A DNA stretch of 54,057 nt from Prevotella sp. Its GTDB lineage: Bacteria > Bacteroidota > Bacteroidia > Bacteroidales > Bacteroidaceae. Location of the stretch: the NCBI GenBank assembly GCA_017410365.1, contig JAFQQY010000042.1, positions 1 to 54,057 of the forward strand, written 5' to 3'. Position numbers and translations under genes: made by a program. Positions 26,011 through 33,916 of the stretch are shown piece after piece; position 1 is the stretch's first letter; every line of letters begins with the position of its first letter. Below the pieces are notes generated by a model. The model worked only from the letters and a program-made list of their open reading frames with translations, was not told the origin of the DNA and did not search any database.

Positions 26011-26541
26011 TTATATGCTTATTAGGGTTGTTATCTCTGTGTCCTTTTCAAAAGCATCTCGTCCATGCAAACCTTCGTCGCCTATTTCTATTATAAAATT
26101 CACGTAGACGTTTTGTGGGTTAAATCTTTTAACAAGATTGTATGCAGCGCGCATTGTTCCGCCCGTTGCAAGCAGATCGTCGTGTAATAATACCACATCG
26201 TCTGTTGAAATCGCGTCTTTGTGAATTTCTATCGTGTCTGTGCCGTACTCTTTGGAATAACTTTCCTGGACGGTTTCTGCTGGTAGTTTGCCTGGTTTTC
26301 TACAAAGAACGACTCCTGCACCTAATCTTAAAGCCAAGGCAGATGATAATACAAAGCCGCGGCTTTCGATTCCTACAATCTTTGTTATGCCTTTGTCTTT
26401 ATAAATCTCGTAAAGTTCGTCTACCATTATTTGTAGGCATTCAGGATTTTTAAACAGGGTAGTAACGTCTCTGAAGTTAATTCCCTTCACAGGAAAGTCG
26501 GGAATACTTCTTAAATTGTCAAGCAGTGTTTTGTTGTTCAT
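26011..26541 (-). CDS. apt: Adenine phosphoribosyltransferase
   Basis: 176 residues from MNNKTLLDNLRSIPDFPVKG; a longer in-frame start at 26583 would run into the parS site and lacks family similarity. The PRPP-binding loop VLLHDDLLATGGTM and the IVGIESRGFVL segment are typical. The enzyme converts adenine plus PRPP to AMP. One acidic residue differs from the usual VDDLLATGGT only in the preceding base. It sits between two parS sites inside a housekeeping operon. Confidence 0.95.
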   Translation of the reverse strand: MNNKTLLDNLRSIPDFPVKGINFRDVTTLFKNPECLQIMVDELYEIYKDKGITKIVGIESRGFVLSSALALRLGAGVVLCRKPGKLPAETVQESYSKEYGTDTIEIHKDAISTDDVVLLHDDLLATGGTMRAAYNLVKRFNPQNVYVNFIIEIGDEGLHGRDAFEKDTEITTLISI

Positions 26542-26575
26542 AATCAATGTGTTATATTTGTTTTGTTTGTTGTAA

Positions 26576-26591
26576 TGTTTCACGTGAAACA
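26576..26591. promoter_or_regulatory. parS site 2 (ParB/Spo0J centromere sequence)
   Basis: A second perfect TGTTTCACGTGAAACA, in the 60-bp gap between mnmG and apt, 620 bp from site 1. Confidence 0.9.
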
Positions 26592-26601
26592 GGGCGGCGC
26601 T

Positions 26602-28473
26602 TTATCTGCCAAGGAGTACTAACAGAACGTTAATGTCGCTTGGTGAAACTCCAGGAATACGGCTTGCCTGTGCTAATGTTTCTGGGTTTATAGCCTGTAG
26701 TTTTTGTCGAGCTTCGGTTGAAAGCTGATCCATCTCTGTATAGTAGAATCTGTCTTTAATCCTTATGTTCTCCAGACGATGCATTTTATCTGCAATGATT
26801 TTTTCACGTTCGATATATCCTTTATATTTGATGCGAATTTCGGCAGCTTCGGCAATCTCTTCGTTTCTATTGTTTAAGTTGCCAATCAGCTGTTTAAGTT
26901 CTGGAATAATGCCTGACAAGTTGTTAAAGTTGAGTTCAGGTCTGCTTACCAAGTCTATAAGTTTACAACTGCCATGGAGTGGGGCTGTGCCCATGCCTTC
27001 TAATTTCGAATTGATATCCTTTGCTTTTATATGGAATGTTCTGCAGAAATCCTCAATTTTTTCGATAGCATTTTTCTTTTCCAACCACCAATCGTAACGA
27101 TCTCGCTTGGCAAGCCCAATCTTATATGCACGCTCTGTAAGACGTGCGTCCGCATCGTCTTGTCGTAATAATATTCGATATTCGGCTCTTGATGTGAACA
27201 TACGATATGGTTCATCGACACCTTTTGTTACCAAATCATCGATTAAAACGCCAATATAACTCTCGTCGCGATGCATAACAAATGGAGTGCCTCTATAGCA
27301 TCTGATTGCTGCATTTGCGCCAGCAACTAGTCCTTGGCCGGCAGCTTCCTCATATCCTGTTGTTCCATTTACCTGCCCTGCAAAGAATAAACGTGGAATA
27401 ATCTTCGATTCCAACGAGTGGTTAAGTTGTGTCGGATCGAAGAAATCGTATTCTATTGCATATCCAGGTCTGTACACTTTCAAGTCTCTAAATGCCGGAA
27501 CTTTCCGTAAAGCGTCTATTTGTGCTTCCATTGGAAGTGACGAAGAGAAGCCGTTAAGGTACATTTCATTTGTGTCTACCCCTTCTGGTTCGAGAAATAA
27601 TGGATGCTGATGTCTATCAGGAAATGTCATTAGTTTCGTTTCCACCGATGGGCAATAGCGAGGTCCGATGCTTTGTATCTGTCCGTTGTACAGTGGAGAG
27701 TCGGCAATTCTGCTTAGTAATGTGTCGTGTACCTCCTTGTTTGTGTTGCATGTCCAACAAGGCAATTGCTTTAAAACACGTTTCTTGCCCATGTAACTGA
27801 ACTGATGGAAATCATGTTCGCCATCCTGAACCTCCATTTCATCGAGATGTACTGACCTTTTGTCGATGCGAACAGGTGTTCCTGTTTTCATTCTTTCCGA
27901 GCGGATGCCGTGGCGTGTTATGCTTTCTGTCAGATGTTTTGATGCAGGTTCGGCAATGCGTCCGCCTTCAACCATTTTTTTGCCTATGTGCATCAAGCCG
28001 TTTAAAAATGTTCCGGCAGTAATGACGGTGCAACCAGCCAGCAGTTCAACGCCCCATACGGTTCGAACTCCTATCGCCTCGCCGTTTTCTACTAGCAGTT
28101 CTTCTGCTTGGTCTTGCCAAATGTCCAGATTTTCTGTTCTGTCCAGCACGCTACGCCATTCCCAAATGAACTTTTCTCGGTCGCATTGTGCTCGTGGACT
28201 CCACATGGCTGGACCCTTTGAACGATTGAGCATACGGAATTGTATAGCCGTAGCATCCGTTACGCGTCCCATTTCTCCGCCAAGGGCATCGATTTCTCTT
28301 ACGATCTGTCCTTTTGCTATGCCGCCGACAGCTGGATTGCACGACATCTGCGCAATCTTGTTCATATCCATTGTCACCAAACAGGTCTTTGCGCCAATAT
28401 TGGCAGCAGCAACGGCTGCCTCACATCCGGCATGACCGCCTCCTATTACAATAACATCGTATTTCAGTATCAT
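26602..28473 (-). CDS. mnmG: tRNA uridine-5-carboxymethylaminomethyl modification enzyme MnmG
   Basis: 623 residues. The FAD-binding GGGHAGCEAA is at the start, followed by KIAQMSCNPAVGGIAKGQIV and the MLNRSKGPAMWSPRAQ region. The C-terminal helical domain ends ASRIPGVSPSDINVLLVLLG. With MnmE it installs the cmnm5 group on wobble U34 of several tRNAs. mnmG (gidA) often lies near the replication origin, which agrees with parS sites next to it. It heads the minus-strand operon leading to deoC. Confidence 0.97.
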   Translation of the reverse strand: MILKYDVIVIGGGHAGCEAAVAAANIGAKTCLVTMDMNKIAQMSCNPAVGGIAKGQIVREIDALGGEMGRVTDATAIQFRMLNRSKGPAMWSPRAQCDREKFIWEWRSVLDRTENLDIWQDQAEELLVENGEAIGVRTVWGVELLAGCTVITAGTFLNGLMHIGKKMVEGGRIAEPASKHLTESITRHGIRSERMKTGTPVRIDKRSVHLDEMEVQDGEHDFHQFSYMGKKRVLKQLPCWTCNTNKEVHDTLLSRIADSPLYNGQIQSIGPRYCPSVETKLMTFPDRHQHPLFLEPEGVDTNEMYLNGFSSSLPMEAQIDALRKVPAFRDLKVYRPGYAIEYDFFDPTQLNHSLESKIIPRLFFAGQVNGTTGYEEAAGQGLVAGANAAIRCYRGTPFVMHRDESYIGVLIDDLVTKGVDEPYRMFTSRAEYRILLRQDDADARLTERAYKIGLAKRDRYDWWLEKKNAIEKIEDFCRTFHIKAKDINSKLEGMGTAPLHGSCKLIDLVSRPELNFNNLSGIIPELKQLIGNLNNRNEEIAEAAEIRIKYKGYIEREKIIADKMHRLENIRIKDRFYYTEMDQLSTEARQKLQAINPETLAQASRIPGVSPSDINVLLVLLGR

Positions 28474-28499
28474 CTTTTTGTCGTATGATAATTTCGTTA

Positions 28500-28507
28500 C
28501 AAAATTA
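28500..28507 (-). promoter_or_regulatory. mnmG: Candidate -7 box for the mnmG operon
   Basis: Minus-strand TAATTTTG, an exact TAnnTTTG match 26-33 bp upstream of the ATG; the -33 box is unclear. Confidence 0.45.
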
Positions 28508-28597
28508 CAAAAACTTATTGAATAACATAATATCTAACTTTGATTTTAATCTAATAGTACTGAAGTTAGGGGTAAAATACCATAAACGATAACTAGA

Positions 28598-28678
28598 TCG
28601 AATTTGGTATACAGCGTATATACCATCGGTATACGCCGTGTATATCAAAAGTATACAGGCGGTATGCCAAATTTGATG
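28598..28678. repeat. Cluster of three GGTATAC-type palindromes between mnmG and the frd operon
   Basis: Three imperfect dyads follow one another at about 22-bp steps: GGTATAC-AGC-GTATATACC, GGTATAC-GCC-GTGTATATC and GTATAC-AGGC-GGTATGCC. They are wrapped by an outer inverted repeat (ATCGAATTTGG at 28598 and CCAAATTTGAT ending at 28678). The rest of 28508-28776 is AT-rich with no gene visible. Confidence 0.6.
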
Positions 28679-28776
28679 ATTATGATTCTCGGCAACCAAA
28701 AGTGTATTCTGTTTTATATTAATTGTAAGAAAAAACAACAAATGCAGTGTATATGGTTATTTTTGCCCTCAAATAA

Positions 28777-28807
28777 TTTGTTTTGTCATTAATTTATATT
28801 AATTTTG
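28777..28807 (+). promoter_or_regulatory. Promoter of the frdCAB operon
   Basis: TTTG (28777-28780), a 19-bp spacer and TAATTTTG (28800-28807) match the Bacteroidota consensus. The leader of about 90 nt contains a GC-rich hairpin (AGGTG at 28816-28820 with CACCT at 28840-28844) that stands out in AT-rich surroundings. Confidence 0.7.
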
Positions 28808-28903
28808 TGCGCTAAAGGTGACGTGCGTGCGCGCTCGAACACCTGTCAACTTATAAGAACTATTCAAACAAATTTTTTAAATATTTATTAATTTCAATCA
28901 ATT

Positions 28904-29593
28904 ATGTGGTTATTTAATTCATCAATTGGTCGTAAGGTTGTAATGTCGGTTACCGGTATTGCGCTTATCCTGTTCCTCACATTCCACATGTGCATGAACC
29001 TGGTTGCGCTCTTCTCTGGTGACGCTTACAACATGATTTGCGAATTCCTTGGTGCCAACTGGTATGCTCTCGTGGCTACAGCCGGCTTGGCAGGCTTGGC
29101 AGTGCTTCACATCGTTTACGCATTCATCCTGACTGCGCAAAACCGTAAGGCTCGTGGCGAGAACCGCTATGAGGTGACTGCACGTAACTCTAAGGTAGAG
29201 TGGGCATCACAGAACATGCTCGTACTCGGTATCATCGTAGTACTGGGTCTGTTGCTCCACTTGTTCAACTTCTGGTACAACATGATGTTTGCCGAACTTA
29301 TCCATGATCCATGGTTTGGCGGTCTGTACGCAACAGACGGTTACGGCTACATCGAGCAGACTTTCTCTAACCCTGTTTTCGTTGTTCTCTACATCGTATG
29401 GCTCGTGGCTCTCTGGTTCCACCTCACACACGGTTTCTGGAGTGCTCTTCAGACACTTGGATGGAATGGCAAGACATGGTTCTGCCGTTGGAAGGTTATC
29501 GGCATTGCTTACACAACACTGCTGATGCTCGGCTTCCTCGTAGTTGTATTGTGGTTTGCTGCTAAGGCATGGTGCTGCGGAGCTTGCTGCTAA
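28904..29593 (+). CDS. frdC: Fumarate reductase / succinate dehydrogenase cytochrome b subunit
   Basis: 229 residues with five membrane-spanning segments, the layout of the fused type B (diheme) cytochrome b anchor used with menaquinone. The start MWLFNSSIGRKVVMSVTG and the histidines in LILFLTFHMCMNLVALF, AGLAVLHIVYAF, LLHLFNFW and ALWFHLTHGFWSAL are the expected heme ligands. The protein carries electrons between menaquinol and the Fe-S subunit in the inner membrane. In anaerobic Bacteroidales the complex mainly reduces fumarate to succinate. Codons are strongly biased to a few choices, as in highly expressed genes. The alternative name is sdhC. Confidence 0.92.
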   Translation: MWLFNSSIGRKVVMSVTGIALILFLTFHMCMNLVALFSGDAYNMICEFLGANWYALVATAGLAGLAVLHIVYAFILTAQNRKARGENRYEVTARNSKVEWASQNMLVLGIIVVLGLLLHLFNFWYNMMFAELIHDPWFGGLYATDGYGYIEQTFSNPVFVVLYIVWLVALWFHLTHGFWSALQTLGWNGKTWFCRWKVIGIAYTTLLMLGFLVVVLWFAAKAWCCGACC

Positions 29594-29597
29594 AATT

Positions 29598-29702
29598 AAG
29601 TTAATAAGTAGACAAGTAGACAGGTTAACAAGTTGACAAGTTAATGGCTATCAACTAAAAGAAACAACTCGTCAACTCGTTTACACGTTTACTCGTCAAC
29701 TA
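29598..29702. repeat. AAGTTGAC-type repeats with inverted halves inside the frd operon
   Basis: The 127-bp gap between frdC and frdA holds repeated units on the left (AGTAGACAAGTAGACAGG, then TTAACAAGTTGACAAGTTAA) and their imperfect reverse complements on the right (ACTCGTCAACTCGTTTACAC, then TTTACTCGTCAACT). The two halves could fold into one long imperfect hairpin in the transcript. Confidence 0.6.
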
Positions 29703-29720
29703 AAAAATATACTCAAAGAA

Positions 29721-31703
29721 ATGGCTAAGACATTAAATTCAAGGATTCCAGAAGGCCCAGTGGCCGAAAAATGGACCAACTATAAGGCTCACCAGCGCTT
29801 GGTGAACCCAAAGAATAAGCTGAAGCTCGACGTTATCGTGGTAGGTACTGGTTTGGCTGGTGCTTCTGCCGCTGCATCACTCGGTGAAATGGGCTTCAAC
29901 GTTTACAACTTCTGCATTCAGGATTCTCCACGCCGCGCTCACTCTATCGCTGCTCAGGGAGGTATCAATGCAGCCAAGAACTATCAGAACGACGGCGACT
30001 CAGTTTATCGTCTGTTCTACGATACAGTAAAGGGTGGTGACTATCGTGCTCGCGAGGCTAACGTTTACCGTTTGGCTGAGGTTTCAAACGATATCATCGA
30101 CCAGTGTGTGGCTCAGGGTGTTCCTTTCGCTCGCGAGTACGGCGGTATGCTTGCCAACCGTTCATTCGGTGGTGCTCAGGTGTCTCGTACATTCTATGCA
30201 AAGGGTCAGACAGGTCAGCAGCTCCTTCTCGGTGCTTACTCTTCACTCTCTTGCCAGGTTAAGGCTGGTAAGGTTAAGCTTTACACTCGCTACGAGATGG
30301 AAGACGTGGTTATCGTTGACGGCCGCGCTCGCGGTATCATTGCAAAGAACCTCGTAACAGGTAAGCTCGAGCGTTTCAGTGCCAATGCTGTTGTAATCGC
30401 TACTGGTGGTTATGGAAACACATACTTCCTCTCTACTAACGCTATGGGCTGTAACTGTACTGCTGCTGTTCAGTGCTACCGCAAGGGTGCTTACTTTGCA
30501 AACCCATCATACGTTCAGATTCACCCAACATGTATCCCTGTTCACGGCGACAAGCAGTCTAAGCTTACTCTTATGTCAGAGTCTCTCCGTAACGACGGCC
30601 GTATCTGGGTGCCAAAGAAGATTGAGGATGCAAAGAAACTGCAGTCAGGCGAAATTCAGGCATGGGATATTCCAGAAGAAGACCGCGACTACTATCTCGA
30701 GCGCCGCTATCCAGCATTTGGTAACCTCGTTCCACGCGACGTTGCCAGCCGTGCAGCTAAGGAGCGTTGCGACCATGGCTTCGGTGTAAACAACACTGGT
30801 CTTGCTGTGTTCCTCGACTTCTCTGAGTCTATCAACCGTCTTGGTGTAGATGCAATGAAGCAGCGTTATGGCAACCTCTTCGATATGTACGAGGAGATTA
30901 CCGATGTTTATCCAGGCGACTTCGCTAAGGAGATAAACGGTGTTAAGTACTACAAACCAATGATGATCTTCCCTGCTGTTCACTATACAATGGGTGGTAT
31001 CTGGGTTGACTACGAGCTGATGACCACTATCCCTGGTCTGTTTGCTATCGGTGAGTGTAACTTCTCTGACCACGGTGCCAACCGCCTTGGTGCTTCTGCT
31101 CTTATGCAGGGATTGGCCGATGGTTACTTCGTATTGCCATACACCATCCAGAACTATCTCGCTGACCAGAGTCTGTGGGCACGCCTGTCTACCGATCTGC
31201 CAGAGTTTGAGGCAGCAGAGAAGGCTGTTGAGGCAGAAATCGACCGTCTGATGAACATCAAGGGTAAGCGCAGTGTTGACTCTATCCACAAGGAACTCGG
31301 TCTTATCATGTGGGACTATGTAGGTATGGGTCGTACAGCTGAGGGCTTGAAGACTGGTCTTGAGAAGATGAAGAAGCTCCGCAAGGTATTTGACACAGAG
31401 CTCTTTATTCCTGGCACAAAGGAAGGTCTGAACATCGAGCTCGACAAGGCTATCCACCTGCGCGACTTCTTCACAATGGGTGAGCTTATCGCTTACGACG
31501 CATTGCACCGTGAGGAGAGCTGTGGTGGTCACTTCCGTGAGGAGCACCAGACAGAAGAGGGTGAGGCTAAGCGTAACGACGCCGACTTCTTCTACGTAGG
31601 CTGCTGGGAGTATCAGGGCACCGACGACAAGGCTCCTGAACTCATCAAGGAACCACTCGAGTATGAGGCAATAAAGGTACAGACACGTAATTATAAGAAT
31701 TAA
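29721..31703 (+). CDS. frdA: Fumarate reductase / succinate dehydrogenase flavoprotein subunit
   Basis: 660 residues. The FAD-binding [19 protein letters not shown] is near residue 40, and the histidine for covalent FAD attachment is in [18 protein letters not shown]. The active-site region around [20 protein letters not shown] and the C-terminal FAD-capping [20 protein letters not shown] are intact. It interconverts fumarate and succinate on the cytoplasmic side of the membrane. It is somewhat longer than the E. coli proteins, as usual for the epsilon/Bacteroidota type. It has the same strong codon bias as its neighbours. The alternative name is sdhA. Confidence 0.96.
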   Translation: MAKTLNSRIPEGPVAEKWTNYKAHQRLVNPKNKLKLDVIVVGTGLAGASAAASLGEMGFNVYNFCIQDSPRRAHSIAAQGGINAAKNYQNDGDSVYRLFYDTVKGGDYRAREANVYRLAEVSNDIIDQCVAQGVPFAREYGGMLANRSFGGAQVSRTFYAKGQTGQQLLLGAYSSLSCQVKAGKVKLYTRYEMEDVVIVDGRARGIIAKNLVTGKLERFSANAVVIATGGYGNTYFLSTNAMGCNCTAAVQCYRKGAYFANPSYVQIHPTCIPVHGDKQSKLTLMSESLRNDGRIWVPKKIEDAKKLQSGEIQAWDIPEEDRDYYLERRYPAFGNLVPRDVASRAAKERCDHGFGVNNTGLAVFLDFSESINRLGVDAMKQRYGNLFDMYEEITDVYPGDFAKEINGVKYYKPMMIFPAVHYTMGGIWVDYELMTTIPGLFAIGECNFSDHGANRLGASALMQGLADGYFVLPYTIQNYLADQSLWARLSTDLPEFEAAEKAVEAEIDRLMNIKGKRSVDSIHKELGLIMWDYVGMGRTAEGLKTGLEKMKKLRKVFDTELFIPGTKEGLNIELDKAIHLRDFFTMGELIAYDALHREESCGGHFREEHQTEEGEAKRNDADFFYVGCWEYQGTDDKAPELIKEPLEYEAIKVQTRNYKN

Positions 31704-31708
31704 ACAAC

Positions 31709-32464
31709 ATGGCTAAAAATATAAGTTTTACATTAAAATATTGGAAGCAGGATGGTCCTAAGGCTAAGGGACACTTCGACGAGCGCGAGATGAAGAATAT
31801 TCCGGACGATACATCGTTCCTCGAAATGCTCGACATCCTGAACGAAGAACTTATCAATGAAGGTAAGGAACCATTCGTGTTCGATCATGACTGCCGCGAG
31901 GGTATCTGCGGTATGTGCTCACTCTACATCAACGGTCATCCACACGGACCTGCAACAGGTGCTACAACCTGTCAGCTCTATATGCGCCGCTTCAACGATG
32001 GCGATGTAATCACCGTTGAACCATGGCGTTCAGCTGCATTCCCTGTAATCAAGGACTGTATGGTTGACCGCGGTGCATTCGACAAGATTATCCAGGCTGG
32101 TGGTTATACAACTGTTCGCACTGGTCAGGCTCAGGATGCTAACGCTATCCTCATTCCAAAGGAAGATGCTGACGAGGCTATGGACGCTGCAACATGTATC
32201 GGTTGCGGTTGCTGTGTAGCAGCTTGTAAGAACGGTTCTGCCATGCTCTTCGTTTCATCTAAGGTTAGCCAGCTGGCACTGCTCCCACAGGGCCGTCCAG
32301 AGGCTGCACGCCGTGCCAAGGCAATGATTGCCAAGATGGACGAACTGGGCTTCGGTAACTGTACCAATACCCGTGCATGCGAGGCAGAGTGTCCAAAGAA
32401 CGAGTCAATCGCTAACATCGCACGCCTGAACCGCGAGTTCTTGAAGGCTAAGTTGGCTGACTAA
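31709..32464 (+). CDS. frdB: Fumarate reductase / succinate dehydrogenase iron-sulfur subunit
   Basis: 251 residues, starting 5 bp after frdA. The [2Fe-2S] ligands are in [20 protein letters not shown] followed by TTC. The [4Fe-4S] motif is [14 protein letters not shown], and the third cluster ligands are in [17 protein letters not shown]. It passes electrons from the cytochrome b to the flavoprotein. With three complete cluster motifs the subunit appears functional. The alternative name is sdhB. Confidence 0.96.
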   Translation: MAKNISFTLKYWKQDGPKAKGHFDEREMKNIPDDTSFLEMLDILNEELINEGKEPFVFDHDCREGICGMCSLYINGHPHGPATGATTCQLYMRRFNDGDVITVEPWRSAAFPVIKDCMVDRGAFDKIIQAGGYTTVRTGQAQDANAILIPKEDADEAMDAATCIGCGCCVAACKNGSAMLFVSSKVSQLALLPQGRPEAARRAKAMIAKMDELGFGNCTNTRACEAECPKNESIANIARLNREFLKAKLAD

Positions 32465-32520
32465 TAAAAACAACGAATTACTCGAATTAAACGAATTATT
32501 CGAAATATCCTCTCACGATT

Positions 32521-32557
32521 CCAACCTTGTAAGGGCTTCATGCCCTTACAAAGTTGG
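32521..32557. other. Long near-perfect hairpin after the frd operon
   Basis: A 16-bp stem with one mismatch (CCAAC-C-TTGTAAGGGC / GCCCTTACAA-A-GTTGG) and a 5-base loop. No T-run follows, so it is more likely an mRNA 3'-end stabiliser or a palindromic repeat than a simple terminator. The DNA between it and the frdB stop has the AATTCGTT-type repeat sequence. Confidence 0.6.
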
Positions 32558-32641
32558 ATGACTACATTAAATATTATATACTAACAGAATAGCGTTTCTG
32601 TTCGACACTTATTTTTAGATATTGAGCTTTTGCTCTTGTTC

Positions 32642-32794
32642 TTGGGACTCGAATACCGCCAAACATTCACATCCAAAGAAGAACAAGTTAACAAAGGTTC
32701 ACGCTCATGGGCGTGGACTGTTCGTTCTTGTCTTTGGATTGGTCACTTGGCGGTAACCGGAGTCTCGATAAGTTCGGATGGTTACGCCTTTTTT
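32642..32794 (+). ncRNA. Candidate structured RNA (long branched hairpin with overlapping terminator)
   Basis: Five nested helices can be drawn by eye. P1 is 32642-32650 with 32760-32768 (9 bp with wobbles). P2 is TACCGCCAA 32654-32662 with TTGGCGGTA 32747-32755. P3 is ATCCAAAGA 32671-32679 with TCTTTGGAT 32731-32739. P4 is AGAAC 32680-32684 with GTTCT 32724-32728. P5 is GTTCACGC 32697-32704 with GCGTGGAC 32711-32718, closed by a 6-base loop. Internal loops are 3/4 and 8/7 bases. The right side of P2 can instead pair downstream to form an intrinsic terminator ending at 32794. A free-standing RNA (6S-like in outline) and a cis-acting attenuator for the gene at 32813 both fit. I see only a weak promoter-like TATTTTTA at 32610-32617. 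Confidence 0.6.
32749..32794 (+). terminator. Intrinsic terminator that shares a strand with helix P2 of the structured RNA
   Basis: GGCGGTAACC (32749-32758) pairs with GGTTACGCC (32780-32788), leaving one bulged base, and TTTTTT follows at 32789-32794. Its left arm overlaps the right arm of P2, so the two helices exclude each other. Confidence 0.6.
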
Positions 32795-32812
32795 ATTAAT
32801 TGGATTTTTAAT

Positions 32813-33088
32813 ATGGCAGAAACAAGGTTTCATGATTGCCCGAAATGTGGGAAAGAAAATGTTGTAGGCTATCTAAAAGAAGATGGTGGAGCAAAAGTTG
32901 GCAAAGTGGTAAGTGCAGGTGGATTGGCACTTAGTGGTGCGTTAATAGGTGGTCCTTTAGGAGCATTAGCAGGTTTGGCTATTGGCAAATGGTATGGTGA
33001 TAAAGTAACACAACCTCATGGATGGACTGATTTTGTTTTTAAATGTCCAAGATGTAACCATGAATTTACAGAATCTTTTAAAATGTAA
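32813..33088 (+). CDS. Small protein: split zinc ribbon around a glycine zipper
   Basis: 91 residues from MAETRFHDCPKCGKEN. One CxxC knuckle is at the N-terminus (CPKC, residues 9-12) and the second near the C-terminus (CPRC in VFKCPRCNHEF). Between them lies a glycine-rich hydrophobic segment with small-residue spacing typical of glycine zippers (AGGLALSGALIGGPLGALAG). It looks as if a membrane-inserting hairpin has been placed inside a zinc ribbon. An in-frame extension upstream to 32630 would be the structured RNA and is rejected. It is followed after 5 bp by the 101-residue gene, so the two likely form an operon. Function is unknown. Confidence 0.7.
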   Translation: MAETRFHDCPKCGKENVVGYLKEDGGAKVGKVVSAGGLALSGALIGGPLGALAGLAIGKWYGDKVTQPHGWTDFVFKCPRCNHEFTESFKM

Positions 33089-33093
33089 TTATT

Positions 33094-33399
33094 ATGGACT
33101 TTTTATATTGTGGAGAAGATTTGCTTGATGATTTAGATTCTTTTGAAGCAGAGGATTCCTTTGAAGGCATTCATGATATAATAGAAAGCAATATATCATT
33201 TGGTTCCAGTGCAGAGAAAACCTTGGAATATGATTTAAGACAAGCACAAAAGAATATTGATTATTATGAAAGAGAAATTAGAAATTTCAGTGATTCAACA
33301 ACAGAGACATATAGGAGAAATTGTCTTAGCCATCTTGAACAAGCTGTGAAAAAAGCTAATGATATAGCAGAGCAATTGCAGAAGTTGCAATCAAAATAA
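33094..33399 (+). CDS. Hypothetical acidic, coiled-coil protein
   Basis: 101 residues. The first 40 are highly acidic (LLDDLDSFEAEDSFEGIHD); the rest is helical with coiled-coil character (LRQAQKNIDYYEREIRNF ... LEQAVKKANDIAEQLQKLQ). There is no signal peptide or membrane segment. It starts 5 bp after the zinc-ribbon/glycine-zipper gene and probably works with it. I do not recognise the family. Confidence 0.65.
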   Translation: MDFLYCGEDLLDDLDSFEAEDSFEGIHDIIESNISFGSSAEKTLEYDLRQAQKNIDYYEREIRNFSDSTTETYRRNCLSHLEQAVKKANDIAEQLQKLQSK

Positions 33400-33401
33400 C
33401 T

Positions 33402-33455
33402 TCCGTTCGTGCGGATTTGCAATCCGCACGCCATGAATATAAGCATTTGTAATGC
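33402..33455 (-). repeat. Dispersed double-palindrome repeat, copy 2 (opposite strand to copy 1)
   Basis: On the minus strand it reads GCATTACAAATGC, a spacer of about 15 bases, GCGGATTGCAAATCCGC, then ACGAACGGAA. This is the same order as 12473-12527. The palindrome at 33409-33429 has perfect 9-bp arms. Confidence 0.65.
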
Positions 33456-33534
33456 GCACTACAACTATTTTGCAGTTGCAAATCCGATGGAATGGGCAAA
33501 AATAAATTGAGCCAATAGCACAAATTCCGATATT
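33451..33534 (+). repeat. 84-bp direct repeat, left copy, bracketing the hairpin array
   Basis: Begins AATGCGCACTACAACTATTT and ends AATTCCGATATT. It is about 87% identical by eye to 33917-34000. Confidence 0.7.
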
Positions 33535-33662
33535 GGCTCAATTTGTATTATATGGCAATAATTATTGACTCAGTTAGCCAAAAAATCCTGAATGACATCA
33601 TGCTTTTTTGCCGAATGTTGCTGTTAAGCGGAATCGACCATCATTGTGTCTGATATTTATTC

Positions 33663-33812
33663 TTGGGCTAAAACGATAAAAAAATCGTCAGTTTAGCCCA
33701 AGAATAACCGATAGTAGGGCTAAAACGACGAAAAATCCTTTAGTTTAGCCCGATAATAACGGATAGTAGGGCTAAAACGATAAAAAAAACGTTAGTTTAG
33801 CCCAAGAATAAC
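33663..33812. repeat. Three tandem hairpins with an exact 52-bp period
   Basis: GGGCTAAA occurs at 33665, 33717 and 33769, and its complement TTTAGCCC at 33692, 33744 and 33796, giving three hairpins of about 35 bp. The inner loops differ (CGATAAAAAAATCG, CGACGAAAAATCC, CGATAAAAAAAACG). The 17-bp linkers are near-identical (AAGAATAACCGATAGTA type). It lies in an 815-bp stretch with no convincing gene. Confidence 0.8.
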
Positions 33813-33916
33813 ACAAGGGCGTTTGGGAGGGTAGATTATATTTTTTGCATCAATTTGTAAAGAGTCACTTTATAAATTTGCACAAAATCATAAAATGGTG
33901 TTTATTATCTCTATAC

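Noticed and set aside
28604-28741. Small ORFs across the GTATAC palindrome array
   Set aside because: Repetitive YTxYT residues come from the palindromes; no coding signal.
30645-31547. Long minus-strand ORF (300 codons) inside frdA
   Set aside because: Produced by the strong codon bias of the highly expressed frdA; the plus strand is unambiguous.
32642-32794. Known riboswitch (TPP, cobalamin, SAM, T-box) at the structured RNA
   Set aside because: None of the short conserved core motifs of these classes could be recognised; left as an unassigned RNA.
33663-33812. CRISPR array
   Set aside because: The repeated part forms hairpins with a 52-bp period, the linkers are nearly identical rather than unique spacers, there are only three units and no cas genes.
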